Source: JAJPXC01 sp964562375
GTDB taxonomy: Bacteria; Bacteroidota; Bacteroidia; Bacteroidales; Muribaculaceae
Direction: 5' to 3'
Assembly: GCA_964562375.1 (NCBI GenBank)
Contig: CAZLSW010000066.1
Span: forward strand, 1-18,733
Length of the DNA stretch: 18,733 nucleotides
Numbering within the stretch: the stretch's first letter is position 1; each line of letters begins with the position of its first letter. A model generated the notes under the pieces. That model searched no databases, was not told where the DNA came from, and saw nothing but the letters and a program-made list of their open reading frames with translations. A program made the translations under genes and the position numbers. Shown here in pieces: positions 6,451-13,497 of this stretch.

Positions 6451-6504
6451 AAGTTACCAAAAATCCCCGACTAAGCAAGGACTGGGGAGAATTTATTGGG
6501 TGTC

Positions 6505-6583
6505 CTCGTGCATTCGTGCATTCGTGCATTCGAGCATTCGAGTACACGAATACACGAATACACGAATATACGAGTGCACGACA
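6505..6583. repeat. Long imperfect hairpin of ATTCGTGC/ACACGAAT octamers
   Basis: The left arm has tandem CATTCGTG-type octamers and the right arm tandem ACACGAAT-type octamers, ending in CGAGTGCACGAC. The arms pair with mainly C/T differences, which are G-U wobbles in RNA. The element sits just beyond the rpiB stop codon and may act as a transcription-ending or mRNA-stabilising structure. A relative lies at 10181-10242. Confidence 0.8.
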
Positions 6584-6604
6584 GGCTGGCGCATCCCCTA
6601 AGCT

Positions 6605-7057
6605 CTATTTGACGGGGATCTTGGCGACGCGGGCGGCGTGGCGGCCTCCCTCGAATGGGGTGTTCAAGAAGGTGTCCACGATGTTGCAGGCGACGGCGGG
6701 GTCGACGAAGCGGCCGGGAAGCACGAGCACGTTGGCGTCGTTGTGGCGGCGCGCCAGCGAGGCGAGCTCGGCCGTCCAACAGAGCGCGGCGCGTATGCCT
6801 TGGTGTTTGTTGAGAGTCATGGCGATGCCGTTGCCCGAACCGCAGATGGCGATGCCGGGATAGTCGCGGCCAGCCTCGATGGCGGCCGCGGCGGGATGGG
6901 CGAAGTCGGGGTAGTCGCAGCTTTGGGCCGAGAATGTGCCGAAGTCGTCGTATGGTAAACCTTGAGCGGTGAGATACCCCTCAATGATAGACTTGAGCTC
7001 GAAACCTGCGTGGTCGGAGCACATTGCAATCTTTTTTCCTGGTTTCAAAATAGTCAT
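6605..7057 (-). CDS. rpiB: Ribose-5-phosphate isomerase B
   Basis: A 150-residue RpiB/LacAB-family enzyme that interconverts ribose 5-phosphate and ribulose 5-phosphate in the non-oxidative pentose phosphate pathway; cytoplasmic. Seen: SDHAG (D15, H16) at the substrate site; ICGSGNG (71-77) with catalytic C72 and the phosphate-binding loop; RRHNDANVLVLPGRFV (H105 and the following loop); and a C-terminal arginine-rich tail contributing to the phosphate site. Length and order are typical. It follows DUF6048 by 48 bases on the same strand and probably closes that transcription unit. Confidence 0.96.
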   Translation of the reverse strand: MTILKPGKKIAMCSDHAGFELKSIIEGYLTAQGLPYDDFGTFSAQSCDYPDFAHPAAAAIEAGRDYPGIAICGSGNGIAMTLNKHQGIRAALCWTAELASLARRHNDANVLVLPGRFVDPAVACNIVDTFLNTPFEGGRHAARVAKIPVK

Positions 7058-7105
7058 AACGCAAATCCTAAAATTAATCCTTATCTATTATAATGTCTGT
7101 TCTCT

Positions 7106-8071
7106 CTAATCGATTGAAAGGCTGTCGATTGGCGTGGCTCCAAGAGAGTCGCTGTCCTCGCGGGGAGGCCGTGGTGGAGCCGGGGTTGAGCCTGCAACCT
7201 CATCAGTTATAACGCCGGGGGCGTTTTTCTTGTTCAGCGGCAGGGTGTAGAAGAGGTTGAACGCTCCGGCCCAGTGGCTCTGCTTGGTGCCGAAGCCGGG
7301 GATGTACCACGGCTCGCCGTACCGGGGCTTGCCAAGGGAGGTGGTGCCGTGATATTTTATGGTCCAGCCTAGGTAAAAGCCGTCGACGATTTTGACCTTG
7401 ATGCCGAAGAGCACTTCCACCCATTGGGCGGTGATGCTCTGCGACGGGATGTTGAAGCCGGTTTCCTCGCGCCAGTAGGGCGACTCCATGGTGACATTGG
7501 TGATCTCGTACTTCATCGGAGAAAGGCCGTAGCGCAGGCCGGCGTAGGCCTCGTAGGCGGCATTATTGTTGTAGATGAAGTTGTAGTCCATACCTATCTT
7601 GAAGAACGGGGCCATCTTTCCCTTGTAGGTGAAGTTGCCGTCGTCGGGGGTATAATTGGCCTCGCCAAGACCTATTTCGACGATGGGACGGTAGCGGTTG
7701 TGGAGGTTTACGCCAGCCGAGAATCCGATAAGGCCGTATTTTTGGCCGAAGCAGCGCATTAGGGGGTCCCACAGGTCGACACCCACGGTAACTCCCGAAA
7801 GGAGCGGGTATTCCATCTTGGGAGCGGCGGGGAGAAGGGTGGAGTCCATCCACTCGCGGCCGGTGACGGTGTCGACCCACACGACGCGCCCCTGCTCGTC
7901 GTGATAATGGGCCATATGGGCGGTGTCGGGGATGGCGCTGGGGGTGGTGTCGCGCTTGGCAGGCTGCCACTCACCCGCGGCGGGGGCCGGGGTGACGGGC
8001 GTGATGCGGCGCTGGGCGCTCAATGAGAGCACCACCGCGATCACTCCTATACCCAAGAGCAACTTCCTCAT
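7106..8071 (-). CDS. DUF6048 family exported protein
   Basis: A 321-residue protein with a signal peptide (MRKLLLGIGVIAVVLSLSAQ), a proline-rich linker, then a domain from about residue 90 to 285 rich in alternating aromatic and small residues (VGVDLWDPLMRCFGQKYG, FFKIGMDYNFIYNN, WVEVLFGIKVKIVDGFYLGW). This pattern fits an outer-membrane beta-barrel-like fold. I recognise it as the Bacteroidales family DUF6048, usually next to DUF6452, as here. The last 35 residues are Pro/Asp/Ser-rich and look disordered. Its ATG overlaps the stop of the DUF6452 gene by ATGA (8068-8071), so the two are translationally coupled and probably act together at the envelope. Function unknown. Confidence 0.78.
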   Translation of the reverse strand: MRKLLLGIGVIAVVLSLSAQRRITPVTPAPAAGEWQPAKRDTTPSAIPDTAHMAHYHDEQGRVVWVDTVTGREWMDSTLLPAAPKMEYPLLSGVTVGVDLWDPLMRCFGQKYGLIGFSAGVNLHNRYRPIVEIGLGEANYTPDDGNFTYKGKMAPFFKIGMDYNFIYNNNAAYEAYAGLRYGLSPMKYEITNVTMESPYWREETGFNIPSQSITAQWVEVLFGIKVKIVDGFYLGWTIKYHGTTSLGKPRYGEPWYIPGFGTKQSHWAGAFNLFYTLPLNKKNAPGVITDEVAGSTPAPPRPPREDSDSLGATPIDSLSID

Positions 8072-8571
8072 TCTTCCTCTTCACCGGCCTCCTCTACCCG
8101 GAAATATATGCGTATTCGCTCGATATCGGCATTGGTGATCAGGGAGTCGACCAACGTGACGGAATCGATCAGCAACGTGGTGTAGGTCAAGCGATTGATG
8201 GTGTAGCGATACATGGCGCCGCACTCCTCGGAGGCGAAGTAAGGCAACGCTGTGTAGGCCATCGTGATGGTGTCGGCCCACAGCCCGAGGGTGTCGTATT
8301 GGATGTAGAACGAGGTGACGTCCTTGGAGAACCGCAAGGGCAGGTAAACTTGGGAGGCGCTGGTGCCCATGGCCAGAAGCAGGGAGTCGTTGGGGGCGTC
8401 GACTCCGCCGATGTTTACCGAGTCGATGGATATGGCGGCTCCAGTGGCCGAGTTGTAGAATCCGGCCAAGGGGATTGAGCTCTGGTTGTCCAAGCAGCCC
8501 GAGGTGTTGCACCCCGCGCCGACGATTACCAGGGCCACAAAAGCAGCTAATATGCCGAAAATCCGCCTCAT
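8068..8571 (-). CDS. DUF6452 family lipoprotein
   Basis: A 167-residue protein starting MRRIFGILAAFVALVIVGAGC. C21 in a lipobox-like GAGC suggests a lipoprotein. The next stretch, CLDNQSSIPLAGFYNSATG, is characteristic of DUF6452. The remainder is predicted beta-rich with an acidic tail (EEAGEEEE). The open frame extends upstream, but that part lies inside the glycosyltransferase gene. I choose the ATG at 8569-8571 because it overlaps the upstream stop as TAATG and gives the signal sequence. The gene is coupled to DUF6048 downstream. No function is known to me; the pairing suggests a shared envelope role. Confidence 0.82.
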   Translation of the reverse strand: MRRIFGILAAFVALVIVGAGCNTSGCLDNQSSIPLAGFYNSATGAAISIDSVNIGGVDAPNDSLLLAMGTSASQVYLPLRFSKDVTSFYIQYDTLGLWADTITMAYTALPYFASEECGAMYRYTINRLTYTTLLIDSVTLVDSLITNADIERIRIYFRVEEAGEEEE

Positions 8572-9521
8572 TACAGCTCGGTTTCGATTTCGTATTCGTT
8601 GCGGCGCGTGGAGTTGCGCACAACCAGCTCGCCAAGGAATCCCGTCAGGAACAGTTGGGTACCTAAAATCATGGTTACCAATGCGATATAGAAGTAGGGA
8701 GAGGAGGTAACCAGCGTGTAGGGGTTGCCGTGGTGGAGGTTCCAAAGTTTGATGGCGCCCACTAAAATTACGGCCACGAGGCCGAGGAAGAACATCAAGG
8801 AGCCGAGCAGGCCGAAGAAGTGCATTGGCTTGCCACCAAACTTGCCTGTGAACCAAAGAGTTGCCAAGTCTAAGTAGCCGTTGACGAAGCGGTCGAGGCC
8901 AAACTTGGTTTTGCCATATTTGCGGGCCTGATGGTGTACCACTTTCTCGCCAATGCGGTTAAAACCAGCGAGTTTGGCCAGATAGGGGATGTAGCGGTGC
9001 ATGTCGCCGTACACCTCGATACGCTTTACCACCTTGCCGCGGTAGGCCTTGAGGCCGCAGTTGAAGTCGTGGAGGTTGTGGATTCCGCTCACCCGTCGTG
9101 CGGTGGCGTTGAACAACTTGGTGGGCAACGTTTTCGACAACGGGTCGTAACGTTTTTGTTTCCAGCCCGATACGAGGTCGTAGCCCTCTTCCTTGATCAT
9201 GCGATAGAGCTCGGGGATCTCATCGGGAGAGTCCTGAAGGTCGGCATCCATGGTGATAACGACGTCACCCTGGGCGCGGGCAAATCCGGTGTTGAGCGCC
9301 GGACTTTTGCCGTAGTTGCGGCGGAAGCTAACGCCGCGAATGGCAGGGTTGTCTTGTTTCAGGCGCTCGATCACTTCCCAGGAGTCGTCGGTAGAGCCGT
9401 CCTCGATGAACAGGATTTCGTAGCTGAACCCGTTCTCCTCCATCACGCGGCGTATCCACGCCTCGAGCTCGGGGAGCGACTCGGCCTCGTTATATAGCGG
9501 AATTACAACTGATATATCCAT
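8571..9521 (-). CDS. GT2 family membrane glycosyltransferase (GtrB/DPM1-like)
   Basis: A 316-residue enzyme with an N-terminal GT-A domain (about 1-215) and two C-terminal membrane segments (about 231-256 and 272-300). Seen: DISVVIPLYNEAESL at the start, IEDGSTDDS (DGS at 41-43), the metal-binding DAD (92-94) in TMDADLQDSP, and an RKYGKTKFGLDRF amphipathic stretch before the first membrane helix. This architecture is that of enzymes that transfer a sugar from a nucleotide donor to a polyprenyl phosphate at the inner membrane. Donor and acceptor cannot be read from the sequence. The start ATG lies 27 bases after the DUF4199 stop; the stop overlaps the DUF6452 start. Confidence 0.9.
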   Translation of the reverse strand: MDISVVIPLYNEAESLPELEAWIRRVMEENGFSYEILFIEDGSTDDSWEVIERLKQDNPAIRGVSFRRNYGKSPALNTGFARAQGDVVITMDADLQDSPDEIPELYRMIKEEGYDLVSGWKQKRYDPLSKTLPTKLFNATARRVSGIHNLHDFNCGLKAYRGKVVKRIEVYGDMHRYIPYLAKLAGFNRIGEKVVHHQARKYGKTKFGLDRFVNGYLDLATLWFTGKFGGKPMHFFGLLGSLMFFLGLVAVILVGAIKLWNLHHGNPYTLVTSSPYFYIALVTMILGTQLFLTGFLGELVVRNSTRRNEYEIETEL

Positions 9522-9548
9522 TGTCGTAATGAATTGTCGTTTAACGTC

Positions 9549-10079
9549 TTAAGCCTGGTCCTTTTGCTTCACCTTGCGGGCTTGCACGAGCAAGGCGACG
9601 AGCATCGAGAGGATCGAGCCGGTGAAAATGCCACCCCAGATGGTCTCCATAGCCACGTCGGAGTCGCGCAGGGCGTTGTTCTCCTTCACCACCTCCAACA
9701 TCTTCACAAGATCGTGATTACCAGTTTGGTCCCACACTCTAATAGCCATGTCCAAGCACCGGTTGAGGAACATCGAGTCGATGTATCGCATCCACACGAG
9801 CATCACCACGGCCATAATCAGCGAGGCGCAAGCGAAGATGACAATACCCTCCATCCACAACTCCGAGAACTTGGTGAGTCCCAGGTCCTTAACGTATGTG
9901 CGACGCAGGAACATGTATGTGAGGAACGGCACCGCGATCATCATCACCGTGGAAACGGGGCCAAGCAAGGGCATATCGAGCGACAGAGCCATCATGATGA
10001 ACATCACGGCCAAGAACAGCCCCATAAAAGCGCCGCTTTCAGCTCCGCGGAGGAAGATGGATTTAGGTTTGGGTGCCAT
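9549..10079 (-). CDS. DUF4199 family membrane protein
   Basis: A 176-residue protein with four predicted membrane segments (about residues 15-35, 38-58, 75-98 and 145-165) and a charged loop between the third and fourth. The pattern (FLRGAESGAFMGL, FLTYMFLRRTYVKD, the FSELWMEGIVIF helix start, then GGIFTGSILSMLVALL) matches DUF4199, a Bacteroidetes family of unknown function. The open frame runs further upstream, but a TACCTTTG promoter box at 10108-10115 lies inside that extension, so the ATG at 10077-10079 is the likely start. It is the first gene of the minus-strand block that continues into the glycosyltransferase. Confidence 0.82.
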   Translation of the reverse strand: MAPKPKSIFLRGAESGAFMGLFLAVMFIMMALSLDMPLLGPVSTVMMIAVPFLTYMFLRRTYVKDLGLTKFSELWMEGIVIFACASLIMAVVMLVWMRYIDSMFLNRCLDMAIRVWDQTGNHDLVKMLEVVKENNALRDSDVAMETIWGGIFTGSILSMLVALLVQARKVKQKDQA

Positions 10080-10107
10080 AGAGTGGTGAGTGATTGGTTT
10101 CAACTTG

Positions 10108-10115
10108 CAAAGGTA
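10108..10115 (-). promoter_or_regulatory. Putative -7 promoter box for the DUF4199-GT2-DUF6452-DUF6048 unit
   Basis: TACCTTTG followed by GC on the minus strand matches TAnnTTTG, 29 bases before the chosen DUF4199 start. No clear -33 element is seen. Confidence 0.5.
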
Positions 10116-10180
10116 AGCAAAAGATTTCAGATTTGCCGCGCTTGGGCGTAGAATCAATTTCCGTGAACCCTTTCCACACT

Positions 10181-10242
10181 GTCGTGCACTCGTGTATTCG
10201 TGTACTCGATTACTCGAATAAACGAATACACGAGTGCACGAC
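10181..10242. repeat. Long perfect hairpin of CGTGTATTCG-type units
   Basis: Perfect 21-base arms (10181-10201 and 10222-10242) begin GTCGTGCACTCG and surround a 20-base loop that itself contains TACTCGA...TCGAATA. The 3' end (CGAGTGCACGACAG) is shared with the element at 6505-6583. It lies between the YolD-like gene and the DUF4199 promoter, so it could end the polymerase transcript, but there is no U tract. Confidence 0.88.
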
Positions 10243-10269
10243 AGCAGGGTTAATGGGAGCAGGATGGGG

Positions 10270-10452
10270 TTAATGATCAATGTAGCCGGGGAGGTCGTCG
10301 ATGTCCTGGGGGCGGGTGGCCTCGATTGCCTCCTCGTGACCGCTGAGGGCCGCGAAGGGGGCGAATTGGGCGGCACGCGCCTCCATGGGCATCCGCTGAT
10401 GGTTGACCGGCTCCCAGTGCTCGCGCTCGATTATATCATCGTATTTCTCCAT
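10270..10452 (-). CDS. Short YolD-like protein
   Basis: A 60-residue protein beginning MEKYDDIIEREHW, with MPMEARAAQFAPFAALSGHEEAI at about residues 21-43. This block is the hallmark of the YolD-like family, whose members commonly sit beside UvrX/UmuC-type Y-family polymerases, as this one does (105 bases downstream of the polymerase). Family members I know usually continue through a conserved ARLTDRKIEL-like segment to 90 or more residues. Here the sequence departs after the alanine-rich block and ends at DIDDLPGYIDH, so it is either a naturally short version or a C-terminal truncation. Its function is thought to be accessory to translesion polymerases; that is weakly established. Confidence 0.72.
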   Translation of the reverse strand: MEKYDDIIEREHWEPVNHQRMPMEARAAQFAPFAALSGHEEAIEATRPQDIDDLPGYIDH

Positions 10453-10486
10453 ATCCTTTATTCCTTTCTTCCTTTAAAAATGGACA

Positions 10487-10501
10487 GGTGGCTCCGCCAC
10501 C
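10487..10501. repeat. Small palindromic hairpin GGTGGC-TCC-GCCACC
   Basis: A perfect 6-bp stem with a TCC loop, directly adjoining the CATTAAC heptamer array between the polymerase and YolD-like genes. Confidence 0.6.
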
Positions 10502-10549
10502 ATTAACCATTAACCATTAACCATTAACCATTAACCACTAACCACTAAT
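10501..10549. repeat. Tandem heptamer repeat (CATTAAC)7
   Basis: Five exact CATTAAC units followed by CACTAAC and CACTAAT, ending 8 bases before the polymerase stop codon. With the TCCTTTA array at 714-755 it is the second heptameric tandem repeat in an intergenic gap of this window. Confidence 0.88.
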
Positions 10550-10557
10550 TTCCGGGG

Positions 10558-12054
10558 CTATTCGCGGTGGCCGCCGATTTGGCGGTTGCGGTCGCGGGCG
10601 GTGGAGCCCTCGTGGAAATTCAGGCCCTTGAGGATTGAGTTTTTGCCGAACCGGCGCTTTAGCTCGAGCGTGGCGGTCATCAGGCGGCGTTCCTTATCAT
10701 CTGCGTCGCGCTGCGCTTGGCGCTCACTCTGCCATTGGTCGTAATCGGTGAACAGGTCGAGCTGCATTCCCTCGTCGGCGTTTTTTGCTACATCTTCGTA
10801 GACGAGGTTGCATGCGGCGATGGTGATTCGGCGTACAAGTAGTGCTGGATTTACTTGATTGTCAAATATTTGTGCCACCGTATCCATAATCGCACGAGCT
10901 GAGAATGTAGGTCGGGCTAAGTGGGCAGTGCCTTGGGCGTGCTTGGGCACGCGGCGACCGTAGCGGTCGATATGCACCTCGCCGGTGTAGTTGATTCCTG
11001 GACGGGTGAGGCTCTCCACATCATACCCCACAGTGAGTACTATCTGGCTGGTTACCAAATGTTTGTCAAGCAACTCCAACGCCACGCCTTCAGCCATTTC
11101 GAGAGCCACGATGCGGGCGTTGGCCACTGGATAGGCCTCCTGTAGCACCTGTCCGCTGCTTATCGACCGGGTCTCCGGACGATAGGCTTTCACTTGGGCG
11201 ATGGTGCATGGCTCCCAGCCCCAAGCGTGGTCGATAAGCAGCTCGGCGTTAACGCCAAATTGCTGAAACAGAAGCTGTTCGTGGGTTAATGAAGCGCGAG
11301 CCACGTCGCCCATCGTATAGAGACCGATTCGGGCCAAACGGCGTTGGATTCCCGGGCCTACGCGCCAGAAGTCGGTCAACGGGGTATGATCCCACAGCTG
11401 GCGTCGGTAGCTCATCTCGTCGAGTTCGGCGATGCGCACACCGTCGGCATCGGGGGCCATCTTCTTGGCCACGATATCCATGGCCACCTTTGCGAGGTAC
11501 ATGTTGGTGCCGATGCCCGCGGTGGCGGTGACGCCGGTCTGCTCCAGCACGTCGCGTATCATGGTCATGGCCAATTCGTGGGCCGTCATGCGGTAAGTTG
11601 CGAGATAGGGGGTGACATCGATGAACACCTCGTCGATGCTGTACACGTGCACGTCCTCAGCGGCCACGTATTTCAGATATATGGAGTAGATCAGCGAGCT
11701 GTACTTTATATAATGGGCCATGCGGGGTGGCGCCACAAGATAATCCACGGCCAGCTCGGGATGCTCGCGCAACTCGTTGATATTTATGGATTTGCCAGTC
11801 AAACGGGCTACACGGCCACGCTCGTTGTTGACCTCGCGCACTCGCTGCACCACCTCAAAAAGTCGGGGACGGCCGCCCGTGCCGAAGGTCTTCAATGCTG
11901 GAGATACAGCCAGGCAGATTGTTTTGTCGGTGCGCGTCGGGTCGGCCACCACCAGATTGGTGGTGAGCGGGTCCAGGCCACGCTCTACGCACTCCACCGA
12001 GGCGTAGAACGACTTCAAGTCGATGGCTACATAAATCTTTGACTGGTTCTTCAT
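10558..12054 (-). CDS. Y-family DNA polymerase (UmuC/UvrX-like)
   Basis: A 498-residue translesion DNA polymerase. Seen: AIDLKSFYASVEC (catalytic D12, aromatic steric-gate region F16/Y17), CLAVSPALKTFGTGGRPRLFEV (fingers), YSIDEVFIDVT (catalytic D141, E142), TATAGIGTNMYLAKVAMDIVAKK (palm) and a helix-hairpin-helix region around FWRVGPGIQRRLARIGLYTMGDVA. A little-finger region follows to about residue 430. The C-terminal tail (about 60 residues) is charged and less conserved. The start is the ATG at 12052-12054. A nine-residue longer frame begins in the TATATTTG promoter box itself and is unlikely. It probably bypasses damaged template bases. It shares a transcript with the YolD-like gene. No nearby recombinase or LexA-type operator was recognised. 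Confidence 0.92.
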   Translation of the reverse strand: MKNQSKIYVAIDLKSFYASVECVERGLDPLTTNLVVADPTRTDKTICLAVSPALKTFGTGGRPRLFEVVQRVREVNNERGRVARLTGKSININELREHPELAVDYLVAPPRMAHYIKYSSLIYSIYLKYVAAEDVHVYSIDEVFIDVTPYLATYRMTAHELAMTMIRDVLEQTGVTATAGIGTNMYLAKVAMDIVAKKMAPDADGVRIAELDEMSYRRQLWDHTPLTDFWRVGPGIQRRLARIGLYTMGDVARASLTHEQLLFQQFGVNAELLIDHAWGWEPCTIAQVKAYRPETRSISSGQVLQEAYPVANARIVALEMAEGVALELLDKHLVTSQIVLTVGYDVESLTRPGINYTGEVHIDRYGRRVPKHAQGTAHLARPTFSARAIMDTVAQIFDNQVNPALLVRRITIAACNLVYEDVAKNADEGMQLDLFTDYDQWQSERQAQRDADDKERRLMTATLELKRRFGKNSILKGLNFHEGSTARDRNRQIGGHRE

Positions 12055-12070
12055 CGATAGGTTCACGGGG

Positions 12071-12078
12071 CAAATATA
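12071..12078 (-). promoter_or_regulatory. Putative -7 promoter box for the Y-family polymerase
   Basis: TATATTTG followed by CC on the minus strand, 16 bases upstream of the chosen start. It decides between the two possible ATGs, because the longer frame would start within it. Confidence 0.55.
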
Positions 12079-12121
12079 CAAATTTCCACAACCTCACCAT
12101 GCGGCTTTCAAGTTTTTTATG

Positions 12122-12129
12122 TAATTTTG
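12122..12129 (+). promoter_or_regulatory. Putative -7 promoter box for the GH5 gene
   Basis: TAATTTTG matches TAnnTTTG 32 bases before the GH5 ATG. It is divergent from, and 43 bases away from, the polymerase box. No -33 element is recognised. Confidence 0.4.
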
Positions 12130-12161
12130 TGACCTCAACAACCATCATTCAAGAATTTGCC

Positions 12162-13409
12162 ATGATAAAAAAATCACTTCTTTTGCTTGCCGTGCTCGTG
12201 GGTGTAATCAGCGCGTGCCAGCGTGGCGTTGCTACTACCGAAAACTCTGAGGTTAAGTTAGTTACCATCTCGGGCGACAACCTTATTACACCCTCTGGCG
12301 ACACGTTGCTGATCAAGGGTACCAACCTCGGCAACTGGCTTAATCCAGAGGGCTATATGTTCGGGTTCCGCAACACCAATTCCCCTCATCTTATCGACTT
12401 GATGCTTAAGCAGTTGGTGGGGCCCGTGAAGGCACGCGAATTTTGGGCCGCTTTCAAGGACCGCTACATCACCCGAGCCGACGTGGAATATATAGCCAGA
12501 ACGGGTGCCAACACAATACGCTTGCCGTTCAATTACCGCATGTTCACGTCGGAAGATTACATGGGTCTCAACTCGCCCGAGGAGGGCTTCCGCCGCGTGG
12601 ATAGCGTGGTGGCGTGGTGCCACGACAACGGGTTGTACCTCATCCTTGACATGCACGACGCTCCCGGCGGCCAAACGGGCGACAACATCGACGACTCTTA
12701 CGGCTATCCCTGGTTGCTCGAGAGCGAGGAGTGCCAACAGCAGTTCTGCGACATCTGGAAATCAATTGCCGAGCGCTACAAGAACGAGCCTGTAATCCTT
12801 GGCTATGAGCTTTGTAATGAGCCGATTGCCCCGTATTTCGAGAATATGGATTCGCTCAACTCGCTGCTCGAGCCACTGTACAAGCGAGCCACGGCAGCAA
12901 TCCGCGAGGTCGACAAGGGGCACATCATCCTGCTCGGGGGAGCCCAGTGGAACGGCAATTTTGAGCCGTTCAGCGACTGGACGTTCGACGACAAACTGAT
13001 GTACACATGCCATCGTTACGGCTCCGATCCCACGGCCGACGCCATCCGTGGCATTCTGGATTTCAAGGCCAAGACGGGCCTGCCGATGTACATGGGCGAG
13101 ATCGGCCACAACACCGACGAATGGCAACAAGCATTTTGTAAAGTACTGATTGACAATAATATCGGTTATACTTTCTGGCCGTACAAGAAGCTCGACAGAT
13201 CGTGCATGGTGGCTGTCAACCGCCCGGCGGACTGGGACACAATCGTGGCTTTCGCCGAGGCTCCTCGCGGCAGCTACCAGCAGGTGAGAGAAGCGCGACC
13301 AAAACAAGCTGTGGCACAGCGAGTTCTGGAGGAATATCTCGACTCCATCCTTATGGGAAATTGCGAGCCTCAAGAAGGATATATAAAGTCAATCGGCCTC
13401 AACCCATAA
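12162..13409 (+). CDS. GH5-family glycoside hydrolase lipoprotein
   Basis: A 415-residue exported beta-glycan hydrolase. Residues 1-18 are a lipoprotein signal with lipobox ISAC (C19). It is followed by QRGVATTE, which lacks the acidic surface-export signal, so it may face the periplasm. The (beta/alpha)8 GH5 domain shows GTNLGNWLNPEG (53-63), NTIRLPFNYRMF, LILDMHDAPGGQ (160-171), the acid/base glutamate E220 in ELCNEP, YTCHRYG and the nucleophile E313 in MGEIGHN, then FWPYKKLDRSCMV. The N-terminal GTNLGNW and the overall order resemble exo-acting glucan hydrolases in GH5. Substrate cannot be fixed from sequence; beta-glucan or a related beta-linked glycan is the reasonable guess. Both catalytic residues are intact. 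It stands alone, not in a SusC/SusD locus. Confidence 0.9.
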   Translation: MIKKSLLLLAVLVGVISACQRGVATTENSEVKLVTISGDNLITPSGDTLLIKGTNLGNWLNPEGYMFGFRNTNSPHLIDLMLKQLVGPVKAREFWAAFKDRYITRADVEYIARTGANTIRLPFNYRMFTSEDYMGLNSPEEGFRRVDSVVAWCHDNGLYLILDMHDAPGGQTGDNIDDSYGYPWLLESEECQQQFCDIWKSIAERYKNEPVILGYELCNEPIAPYFENMDSLNSLLEPLYKRATAAIREVDKGHIILLGGAQWNGNFEPFSDWTFDDKLMYTCHRYGSDPTADAIRGILDFKAKTGLPMYMGEIGHNTDEWQQAFCKVLIDNNIGYTFWPYKKLDRSCMVAVNRPADWDTIVAFAEAPRGSYQQVREARPKQAVAQRVLEEYLDSILMGNCEPQEGYIKSIGLNP

Positions 13410-13435
13410 AATCTCGGGCAACGGGGCGACTCGAG

Positions 13436-13495
13436 TTCCGTCTTCTTGTTTGCGATACTATTAGGACGGAAGTCGACCCGCCCACGGGTCGACAT
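13436..13495. repeat. Nested inverted repeat of the GGAAGTC hairpin family
   Basis: The hairpin GTCGACCCG-CCCA-CGGGTCGAC (13472-13493) is preceded by GACGGAA (13465-13471), which also pairs with TTCCGTC at 13436-13442. It lies between the convergent GH5 and ABC-protein stop codons. The frame GGAAGTCGACCC...CGACATGG recurs at 16419-16446. Confidence 0.8.
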
Positions 13496-13497
13496 GG

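Noticed and set aside
6505..6583. CRISPR-like array of short repeats
   Set aside because: Units are 8 bases and contiguous, with no spacers and no cas genes; the two arms face each other as a hairpin.
8068..8856. Long version of the DUF6452 gene starting inside the glycosyltransferase
   Set aside because: The extension overlaps the conserved C-terminal half of the GT2 gene, and the ATG at 8569-8571 gives a signal sequence and a TAATG overlap.
9549..10376. Long version of the DUF4199 gene
   Set aside because: The extra N-terminus reads through the 10181-10242 hairpin repeat and the TACCTTTG promoter box, and has no domain.
12039..13409. Long version of the GH5 gene starting inside the divergent polymerase gene
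   Set aside because: The ATG at 12162 begins a perfect lipoprotein signal peptide, and the -7-type box at 12122-12129 lies within the extension.
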